From Agarophyton chilense (Eukaryota > Rhodophyta > Florideophyceae > Gracilariales > Gracilariaceae): a stretch of 64,000 nucleotides of DNA. Both the position numbers and the translations under genes were made by a program. The stretch's first letter is position 1. Each line of letters starts with the position of its first letter. Shown one piece after another: positions 54,924 through 64,000 of this stretch. The stretch is taken from assembly GCA_030374765.1 (NCBI GenBank), contig JARGXX010000071.1, forward strand, positions 1,984,001 to 2,048,000, in the 5' to 3' direction. The notes beneath the pieces are model-generated. The model ran no database searches. It worked only from the letters and a program-made list of their open reading frames with translations, and was not told where the DNA came from.

Positions 54924-55649
54924 GATGAGCAGAGATCAGCCCAGAGTATGAGAAAGGAACAGGAGTTTTGGTGGAGCTAGAGATGGAAGAGATGGAGAGG
55001 TAAAAAGGGATTATTGGGAGAAAAGGTAGAATTGGAGGAGTACGGGCGTCGCAGCGGCTGGATTTTTTAATGCACTATTCCATCCACAGTTTCGGTTCGT
55101 TCTGATGGGATCATTCTCGTTTTAAACTTCAAGTCTGATACGAATTTGTAAATGCCAGCATCATCTCTTTCTATGTCGTGTTTCTGAATTCGATTCCACG
55201 AACTTAATAAGCTCTTTCTACGTTTGAATGGCGGGAAGGAGAAGATCTGGACAGAACTCTGGCACCAAAGCATCAGAAAGACCTGATTGGAAACTTTTTT
55301 TGCACATAAAGCAAGAAAACAGCAGCCGCTGTTCTTTTTAGTCATCCCCAAGAATCTGGAAAGCGCTGAAAGGTACGGATGTGGAAGACTCTTCGCACGG
55401 CAATGGGCCTTATGCCGATGCCGCTCGAGGAAAAAACCGCCGATGGACCATGGCAGTTCCGATTGCGCACCACGTCCAGCACCTTTTAATGCGTTCACCA
55501 TATTACAGGATGGAACGCACACTATTCGATGATCACTCAATCCGGCGACTCACGCCGAAACTGGCGGAAACCTCCATGAAGCAAGCAGGGTATCTTTTGC
55601 AATTTCAATCCGTAATGATTACGCCGAGCAACCTCAAGTTGACTTATTA
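54924..55649. other. Spacer, unassigned
   Basis: Overlapping frames on both strands near 55.07-55.65 kb give no family. The plus-strand frame ending at 55650 may be the N-terminal part of the CACTA transposase that follows. Confidence 0.35.
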
Positions 55650-58567
55650 GATGAAAACATCGAATGTGAAAAAGAGGGAAGCGATCATTGCAATACGTGC
55701 AACAAAGCAACAATGGAGAACATGGTATTTTAGATGAAGAAAATGGGATAGTACTGGATATAGTGGGAGCCGATGAAGACCGAAACGATGAGGGGAACGA
55801 TGTTTTATCGTTCTCAAGTGAAGCACTGCGCACGAGAGGTGCCCGAATTGATAATGGCAGCAATGGTAGTGACGCCTCAGCGCATATATCTCTTCGATCT
55901 TTGGAACAAAAGCCAAACCACTTCAAGGCAAATTCATATCAGCTGATCTTCGATTCTGTGAAGGAGTCTGTAGCAACGAAATTGATTGAGATCCTAATCA
56001 TTGTATAGTATGGATGTTTATCTAAGAATCAGGCACGACAACTTCTCATGACATAAGTACTTGGTTCCGAGGTCAGTCATGATGCAATTATGAACTACAA
56101 CCGTAGAAGGTCAGTAGTGAGAAGATATTGCGGGGTTATGTGTAGCCCGGAACATAGTCCTCTTTATCACTCATATCCTAGTGACTGGTGCTTCCCCAGT
56201 AAGGGCTGTAGGCAATCTGTTTCATTCAACCGCAAATATTGGTACTGGCTGGTTTCAGAACAGATCGCTGCTCTTTGTGAGGAGAAGAATTCACTTCAAT
56301 CTCTCACGAAGGGGTGTTATGGTTTCTTTATTTCCATTACATTAAGCCACGTTGAAGATATATACTTTCATGACTTCTATAATGGGTTCTTTTCAAAATA
56401 TGTATAACAAGCGATTGAAGGCATGAAAAAATAGACGATGAATTGTACATATTCTTGTAATTCTCAACTGATGGGGTGGAGGTGTTCAAGGGTAGAAATA
56501 TAATGAGATCTCTTTGGCCTCTGATGTTTATTATTATGAAAGATAGTACGGAACATCGGTTTCAGGCAAAGAACGTTTCAATATCTGGTTTTGTACCAGG
56601 AGAAAATGACCCAGACAAGTATGAAATTTTTCCCTCGCCCCTTGTCGATGATCATCAATTACTAGAAATAGGGCTTTCGATACAGTGTTACGATTGTAGA
56701 AAAAGGAAGATTTTTGCATTTTTTGAATACTTAACAGCAGAATGGCCGGCTGCGAGCAAGATTCTCGGCCATAAGGGTCATAACGCTGAACATGCTTGCG
56801 AAAAATGTCCCAAAATGGCAAAAATGGATTGAGAACAAAGCATTCGGTTGTCGATGATACCAGAGCGAAGCTCATTCCCCCAAGGTTGTCTAGATATCTC
56901 TCTCCTCAACGCACCTAGTAGCTACATTGAGACGGAGTTTCCACGCCCGCGGAACTGGAAAGAAGTGCAGCAAACCTGGAAAAGACTTCAGCAATTCAAA
57001 AAACCATTCAGTACAAGAGGTAATTGTAAAGAAGACCGGACTGAAGAGGTTCCTGGTGCTGGGAAGACTAAAAACATGGTAAATGTTTTATATGCTTCAT
57101 AAAAAACAAATTCATCTGCGGCTTTTTGAATGGATTCAACATCTCATATCTCAATGTACTGGACTTCATCCGGATTGTGATTTGAGCAATCACGCTTTCA
57201 TCCTGAGTGAAAACTTGATTCAGCGCATCAACAATTCACAGAAATCCGCGTACAAAGAAGTTCCATCTGTTTGTAGTCGGCTTCGAGCATCATTCTTGTA
57301 TATTGAAGGGTTCAAGGCTAAGAACTACATGAAGTTCTCAGTGTATTTTGGTCCAGCTATGTTCAATGGCAGTTCTGTGAGTGAAAGTTTAATAAAGCTT
57401 TAAAGTCTATCCTCAAAGATCCCATACGTTCTCTTCGACACTGTCCCAAAAAAGAAAAACGTACATCATCAGGAGTATATGTGGCAGAGCCCCACTTTCT
57501 GTCTATCAGATTGTTCTTCTCAAAATCGTCTGAGGCATTCTGTATGACCCGACCACCCATAAAGTAAGACATCTTCCTGAAATGATGCAGGATTGTGGCG
57601 CATTAAAAATGTTTCACAACTTCCAAAAGAGCAGGGAGCGAGCATCCTGAGCGATATGGTTCGGTCAACCCAACGTCCACAGTTCAATCTTTTTCACAAG
57701 ACGCATAAATTGTTCGCCCTGCGCATGCTTAGTAGAAATATGGGTCTAGACTCGGAAGTTTCCGTTGATGAACATGGTTCCACACGTTCATATCCCACTT
57801 TATCTGCATCTTCATACGCTGCTTCGCATATTGGAGGCAACATTCCGCACAATTCAGATGTATGAAGCGCTTCAAACGAAGAACTGTCATTCCGCTGATG
57901 GCACAAAGGGCCATAAGTTGGATCCGTTAGTGGTATTGGTGGAACGTAACGTCAAAAACAAGTTACGGAATTCACTTGTTCATCAAATCCCATAACTGCT
58001 TATGACACGAATGTATTAAAGCTGAGATTGTTTCCATCTATAACTGTATAAACTTGGGAGAGCTCTTTGAAAGTAGTGAGCCACGGCGAGTTCACACTCC
58101 GTACTCGGCAGAGCCGTCACATGGCAAGTTTAAGATGTTGGATATTTGCCCATTTTGAGGCATTTGATGCGAGAATTCCACAACACGGCGACTACTTTGA
58201 TTCGACCTTCGAATTTTACTATGGGTGCATTGATGTAATATGGGAGGCCAAAGTTTCATACAGAACACCAAGTAAACAATTGACCTACACGAAAACGTAC
58301 ATTCTTACTAGATTGAACTGGCTTTATGAGCTTCAAGTAGAAAATATAACAAGCCAGCCGTTCACCCTTCTGTACGAGACGAATCAAAGGGGAACACTGC
58401 GAGATACTCGCCGAGCTGTCGAGTCTCTTTCATGCAGCAAAAAGAATATAGGTTTCATTGACTTCGGTGGGAGGCGAACGTTCTTTGACCAGATGCATCA
58501 GGTTCTTTGTTCTGACTCTCGAAGAAAAGGAGTTAAGCGAGGGACATTCCGAGGCAGTCTGCAGTAG
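55650..58567 (+). pseudogene. EnSpm/CACTA-type (TNP2-like) transposase remnant
   Basis: Pieces of a TNP2-like transposase in correct order on the plus strand. An N-terminal CxxC segment (DHCNTCNKATMEN, about 55.69 kb) comes first. The catalytic-domain start FSTDGVEVFKGRN and LWPLMFIIMKDST follow (about 56.46 kb), then FPSPLVDDHQLLEIG and a HACEKCPK zinc site (56.8 kb). PSVCSRLRASFLYIEGFKAK and YMKFSVYFGPAMF are at 57.27 kb. The C-terminal extra domain runs from about 58.09 to 58.56 kb (VENITSQPFTLLYETNQRGT, GRRTFFDQMHQVLCSDSRRK). Stops and frame changes separate the parts, so it is inactive. No CACTA ends were found by eye. Confidence 0.7.
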
Positions 58568-58855
58568 TTTACTACGATCGCAACTGGTCTCCCACTGCCA
58601 AAAAGCACTGAAGGTGAATAATAAGTGAAAAGTTGAAAGACATGATCCCGAAGACGAAATTGTGGGTGAATGCCGGGGTGGTAGACGGTGTGCGAAAAGT
58701 CGTGTGGGAGAAGACTGGATGAAGCGACCATGTGTGGCTTTATGTCACAGGCGTATATGACCGGTTCTACATTGATATAAATAGAGCACAGATTTTGAGT
58801 GCAATGCTTCCTGTGTTTATTGGGTGGGACACGTAAATTATAAAAATTAGTTTGC

Positions 58856-59521
58856 TGTAGTATCCGCTCAAATGGAGAGCGCAGACACCTGCGACAGCGT
58901 TCAGACTGCCGATGGGTCGCTTGAAGCGAAGGAAAAGGGGTGGTAGAGCTACAACACCAGCGAGCTGGAAGTGGGGTGTAAGGCCACTACTCGCCATCGA
59001 GGGTGAACAGTTCAACTGTAAAACGTTGATGGGACCTAGGTACGAGACGGCTCGTGAAGTGGTTGGGGCTGACTATCTATTATAGCTCGTCCTGATCTCC
59101 GGTTAAAGAATCCTAAGCGAGGAACAGCTTAGTCAGGATGCCCATGTTGTCTCCTTTACTTGGAGTCGGCGCTCACCTCTGGTACACTATATACTGTGTG
59201 CCATGGTGAATGCCCAAATAAATATATAAATAATACCCAGTGGTCAGTTACTTATCCAAACCACTGTATGGGTATGGTCCCAAATAGACGTCTACTTACA
59301 AAGGGTAGTAAAACCTGCCACGTGGATCGCCACTACATGCGCCGTGGCAAGCCAGTCCACTCGGGATACCACGTGTTCCACTAATGTACCCTGCCTCCTG
59401 GCATCCTACGCGGTGTGCCGTTTCATATCACAAGTTTGATGACATCACTCACTTATGAGTTCCAACCGTGACTTCGCGAAAAACCCACCTGTCGGATTCC
59501 CCGACATAGTAGAATACTACA
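58856..59521 (-). repeat. Solo LTR of the inner gypsy family
   Basis: 666 bp in reverse orientation, with TGTAGTA/TACTACA ends and the same internal blocks as 29538-30202. No internal element sequence adjoins it. Flanks TTTGC (left) and GTTGC (right) look like a target duplication with one change. It is left from recombination between the two LTRs of a former full element. Confidence 0.93.
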
Positions 59522-60431
59522 GTTGCCTGGATATTAAAGCTACATGCAAGCCATGAGGATATCTTGTGTGGTCCCGAATCCGTTCGCCAACGAAATACTA
59601 GCGTACATCCGTCAGAAATATTGTCAGTCATCATGTGTTCATCACTCGTTTCTCCCATGCGGAGTCACGGGCTCTCTAAAGGATATCCTTTCATAAAATA
59701 CATTGCATTTTTTTGGGCAACCAATGCGCACCTTTTGTAAATCTAAAAATCTTCCAAAATACCTGTTTCAACAGGGGTATAACCGCGCATATTTTGGGTA
59801 TCTTTGGGACATCCACATGCCTCACTGGGTAAGTGTAATTTGTGGCTACTGATTTGATGTCTAGCTAAAACAATCATAGTTCATGTAGATCCTCGTTTCT
59901 AAGAAATCACATAAATCGAAGGAAGAGCTGGTAGTTTGATGAGTGTTTTACAGTAAAGCGCGCGCCCGATCACTCCGATGCCAACTTTCGAACGACAACC
60001 ACCTGTCGTCATTGCTTCTAACGATACTTAGCGTCTACGCAGAATGCAATGCAGCTAAGAGAAATTCACTGGAATGTTGTGCTGGGCCCAAAGAAGTGAA
60101 AGAATGTTTGGTACCTGAAAAGAACTTTGCAGCTCACTATAACATAATTGGCAGCTTAGTTATGTGCTTTGGCATTCCGCAAACTCTGTGATCGAAACGC
60201 AAACGCAGTCGGAGCAAACTAACAGATAAATCCAAACAAGAGGTGGAAAGGAAGTCAGAAGGACATTTAGAAACCGTGAGAGCCGAAAACAAAGATGCCA
60301 AAAGTTTTGATTATTACAAAAGGCTGTATACGTTCAGCGAGTGGACTACCTCACTGGTCGCGAATCACATACTTCCGTTTTCCGTTTAAAGTCGTAGAAA
60401 AGGCGAAGATCAACTCTTTCAAATTCTGAAA
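59522..60431. other. Spacer between solo LTR and hAT remnant
   Basis: Short frames only. The part after about 60200 reads in places like a basic N-terminus of the hAT transposase, but no BED zinc finger could be made out. Confidence 0.4.
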
Positions 60432-62200
60432 TTGGCGGAACCTTCTCTTGTTGATCGGATACCAACCTCCACGAAAATTGTAGGGAGAAATCGTGAGGCT
60501 TACTATGCACCAATTCTACGTCAAGTTGAAACTTTTATCGCTACAGAATTGTCGCAAGGTTTCGGCACTTTTCTTTTTGATGCATGGACTGATCCGAACA
60601 CAGAAAACGTGGTTAATGTACTTCTCTGTGTGACTGGAATCGGCAGTTCGAGACAAACCTTTTTTCTCCGCTCGATTTACATAGGGATCTTTAAGGGCGA
60701 TGCGATGTTCGGTTCAACGCTGACATATTATCCTGATCAATGTCCGAGTCCGGGGATATTAGGAAGATTTGGAGAGTCCCTAGTGACAACACCAGTGTTT
60801 GTGTCAGCGCAAAAGAAAAATAGCCGAAATTTTCAACTTCATTACGCCATGTCAGAATTCATCCCACATCAAAATCCTCCCCAAGCAAGACCTTGGATTT
60901 CTGGCTTGGATTTAATAAGTATTGGACACAGTGTCTATGATTGTATCCGATCTTCGAAATCGCCTAAAGCTGTAATTTTGCTTTAAAAAGCAGAAAGAAG
61001 AAAACAGCATATCTTTGCGAAACACCAGATATGTTTAGTGCAACCGGGAGTTGGAAATCTAAGGACTTCAATCGCAGCACCGAACAGCGATTCTACCGGT
61101 CAAGAAAGCTACAACTAGGTTTTCAAGTTTTGAAAGCATGGTGCAGGCTTTCATTCGAGGTTAATAGGTGTATAGGAAACTGGTTCTATCTCCAAACTCT
61201 ACGGGAAGCTTATTTGGCTCCAGAAATAATTCTTTACGTGCTCTTTTGGAGTCGCCAGCTACAGATGGTGCGCTTTGTGCCAAATGTCTCAATTTCGATA
61301 ACATTCCTCCTTTCAGTTGTCAATATCTGCGATTCTTCGACATCGAAGCTCTTACATCTCTGGCTTTTTCCCTGCAACACGTCATCTACATGGAGCTCTT
61401 TAAGACCATTTTCTCACTAGCTTCTTCAGCGACAAAGGAAGAGAGAAGAACTGGACCTGTATCAATCTCGCGTGGATGGTTTAAGACGAGGAATCTTTCT
61501 TCTGACTTCTCTTCATTTTATGGCATGCTGCTTAGGTTTAAGGAGAGCCAAGGAGGACATTCAAAAATACCATGCGCATATAATTTGGCCCATGCAGTCG
61601 CTTGTGCATTCAAATGTATTCCATCCGACACATGAATTCTTAAATGCGGGCGGCAAGGAAGGAGCTCTGCAGCATCTTTCTGAAGCTATAGTGTTTACCA
61701 GACAATCGTGTGCATGTCAATTTGAGAACGATTCTGGTTGTAATCTTTCATTTGGCTACCGAAACATGCCTGATATGTACTGATTGCATTTCAAGTCTAG
61801 GCCGTCGCTTCGACTATTCGCTCTACGCGTCCTTTAAATCAGCCCGTCTTCTTCATCGGTGAAACGGAGCTTTAATTTGCAGGGCAGAAGTCGAACACCA
61901 AATCGAAACCGTTTACATTTCGAGAAGGTCAAGAAAATGGTTTTCTGCGCTTTTAATGGCGCAATTTTTAATAGGTCTAGAAGCACAGTGACTTCGATTC
62001 TTCGTTATTACCAAAACGTTTCACGGGACCCGGTCTTGCCAAATGGGGAGAACGTTCAACAACCATCTTATTGTTCGAAGGTTGATGTGGCTGAAGCTCG
62101 TCCTGATGATGATGAGATTGAGGATGAACTAGGCTGGAAGGGTATGGCAGATGCAACGATACCGCCCATAGATTTTGCAGAGATGAGCTCGCTTTTGTAA
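60432..62200 (+). pseudogene. hAT-type DNA transposon transposase remnant
   Basis: The first piece carries a hAT core start: REAYYAPILRQVETFIATEL, then FGTFLFDAWTDPNTENVVNV, where the D of the DxWT motif is the first catalytic residue. Later pieces (61.0-61.8 kb) contain helical insertion-domain-like sequence. The last piece (to 62200) has NRLHFEKVKKMVFCAFN, which resembles the conserved C-terminal NRL..ER..KL.Y...N block of the hAT dimerisation region, then an acidic tail. Several stops and frame changes make it inactive. Terminal inverted repeats and the 8-bp duplication were not located. Confidence 0.65.
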
Positions 62201-63849
62201 CAAATGTAATTGGAAGTCTTCCATCTAATGTTTAGTTTACCCTCAAACACATCTTGTTCCTCCAGTCGTCACCGAAACTTCTCCACTCGTTATTCTGAGA
62301 CTGCTTCTGTTTTTTCCGTCTTTATTGAGAACCCCTGTGAACCTTTCATCATTTTCTTCTTCTTCGAAGGAACCTCTTTGTTGTCTTCTTGCCGAGTATT
62401 GGTACCACTGTAAATGGAGTGAACCATGAATCCATCACCCGGGTCATTGCCACGGATACTCCCACAAAGTCCGAGATACCCACCTTCTATAGAACATTCA
62501 GAGTCTGAATTTCAGACCATTCTCAAGGTTCTTCGAGAGCAGCGTAGAACCTGTTCTTTTTGAACATACTATCGGCGAGATAAAGCTCTGGCGGCGGCTG
62601 CGTATCGCCTCCACTTTATACCCTGTTTTCGGATGGACGCCAGTTTCATCCCATATCGGGCAAGAACTGGAAACCCACGGCGTGGCCGGCGTGTGGCGGA
62701 GGCAATGGAAGAGCTGGCCTCAACATCTGGTACACACAAAAATGGTACCGTTACCCTATCTCGCCTTTCCGCGTGGTGGCCTCAACATCGAGCACAAAGT
62801 GACATCGGTTTCCCCGCCAAATTAAAATCAGAGCTATCTTCTTCTTTCAGATGCTGGCTCCGCTTCATTGAGATATCCTTTCTAGTCACTCCCGAACTGT
62901 CTTTCAACAAGCAGTTCCCACCACGCCGTGTGTTTTCGGCTCTTCCCTTTCGATGAAGGCTTTGCAACGCTCAACTTGCGGTTCACTTCAAACGAGCCAC
63001 TGTGCGTGAAACAGCCGTTTTCGTCGACATGTCGCCCGCGTGGCGCCCCACTGCCACCACCACCGGTGTCGCCATAGCCAAACCGCGGACCTGCCTGCGC
63101 ATCGACGCGTCGCATTTCGATGGTATGCGATGGGCAAGTCGCCCGCGCGCCCCGTCCGCCTGAGCCATGAGGATGCCCAAGCCAACAAAGCTGGCGACTG
63201 CTGCCTCAGCAGGATGAGGACAAGGAGAATTGGGGCACAAGTTCTTCTACGGGGCTTATTTCCGAGAGAGTCTCTGCCGGTTCCGATTTTTAACGAGCAC
63301 GTACAGACAAATCTAGTGCATTTGTACCCGCCGACGACAGTCGTGCGTTACGCGCAAGTCTTTAGCTGGACTTGGCGAACGGTTTGGTCACATTGCAAAT
63401 GGACGTGGCAGGCGGTGCGTCATTTGCGCTCCACAAGCGTGTGCCGCCGTCGGCCGAAACTGTTTGCGAACTACCATCGGACTTCGCCGCTATGCGAGTG
63501 CTGTCGTTGCGCACGCGCTGTTCGTCGCCGTCGTGCTGCACGGGCTCGAGTCTAACTCGATCGGTATTGTCACGCACCGCCATGTCGACACACCACAGCG
63601 GGAATCGTTCAAGGTCTTCGCGTTCAATGTTGGTTTCTGTGCTGAGCATGATGCCCCGCCGAACACACTAAGGTTCTATCACGCGGGCTTTACGGAAGAT
63701 TTCGAGACGCTCTTACTGACAATTCGTCACGTTGCCATCGCTCGCAACAAGAACCACAAGTCTACCCCTTCGGCTTTCCGTTGGGCGCACACATCTTCTG
63801 TCAGTAATTCGAAAATCCGAAACACCGAGGCACCACTCACAACGGTCTT
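62201..63849. other. Spacer, becoming GC-rich, no firm gene
   Basis: AT-rich until about 62.6 kb, then GC-rich with overlapping frames on both strands (such as 63040-63555 and 63464-63958, plus). The second contains a protein-like run (FKVFAFNVGFCAEHDAPPNT) and could be an exon, but no family or splice pattern was found. Confidence 0.4.
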
Positions 63850-64000
63850 ATGGCTGCAGCAGCCGCCTGCTTCTCGTTCGACCCGGCCGCCTTTCAGAAC
63901 GAACTTGACAGTGACTTTCGCAGCGCTCTGTACAGCTCTAGGCTTTTCGCAACCATGACAGCAAAGTTTGATAAAGCTCTCGAGAGTGGCCTGAACACGC
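63850..64000 (+). CDS. 5' end of an unknown protein leaving the right edge
   Basis: An ATG at 63850 opens a frame that stays open to the end of the window (50 codons): MAAAAACFSFDPAAFQNELD followed by a helical FATMTAKFDKALESG. The composition is convincingly coding, and Ala runs after Met are common at eukaryotic starts. The function is not recognisable from this piece. Confidence 0.5.
   Translation, partial: MAAAAACFSFDPAAFQNELDSDFRSALYSSRLFATMTAKFDKALESGLNT

Overview
This is a nuclear eukaryotic window. Genes are compact with few, short introns: actin has one 118-bp intron, and importin-11 and the APE2-type nuclease read as single open frames of 1023 and 523 codons. They sit in a repeat-rich background. 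A red alga (Rhodophyta) is the best guess. The actin is of a red-algal type as I remember those sequences, with unusual residues near its N-terminus and the C-terminal end SIVHRKCF. A plant/animal-type lipoxygenase and a cyanobacterium/plastid-type Rossmann protein are also present. The assignment is inference and was not tested by a search.

Layout. Positions 1-18.5 kb are the host-gene half. They hold a gene start leaving the left edge, a secreted cysteine-rich protein with three near-identical 98-residue repeats (minus), importin-11 (minus), a recently broken lipoxygenase (plus), a spliced SLOG/DprA-like protein probably sent to an organelle (plus), and actin (plus). From 18.5 to 22.8 kb there is spacer with a pogo-type DNA transposon whose transposase frame holds three stops. 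From 22,765 to 43,025 lies a nest of two Ty3/gypsy chromodomain retrotransposons. The outer one is on the minus strand with LTRs at both ends; the inner one (29,538-38,536, plus) was inserted into the reverse transcriptase of the outer one, with a perfect 5-bp target duplication GCATC. Both are fossils. The outer element also has a long antisense open region between its integrase and its 3' LTR.

From 43.4 to 47.1 kb there are two convergent host genes: an APE2-like AP endonuclease with a C-terminal GRF zinc finger, and an unknown charged, coiled-coil, Pro/Tyr/His-rich protein. From 47.1 to 62.3 kb is a transposon graveyard: a decayed PIF/Harbinger-like transposase, a Ty1/copia fossil, an unidentified decayed reading frame, an EnSpm/CACTA transposase, a solo LTR of the inner gypsy family, and a hAT transposase. 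The last 1.7 kb is GC-richer and contains the start of another gene running off the right edge.

The host genes do not form an operon or an obvious pathway. They are housekeeping genes (nuclear import, cytoskeleton, DNA repair), a defence/oxylipin gene that has been lost, and lineage-specific secreted or disordered proteins. I saw no tRNA, rRNA or CRISPR. Splice sites, promoters and exon 3 of the SLOG-like gene are by-eye calls; identities are from motif recognition and not from database searches.
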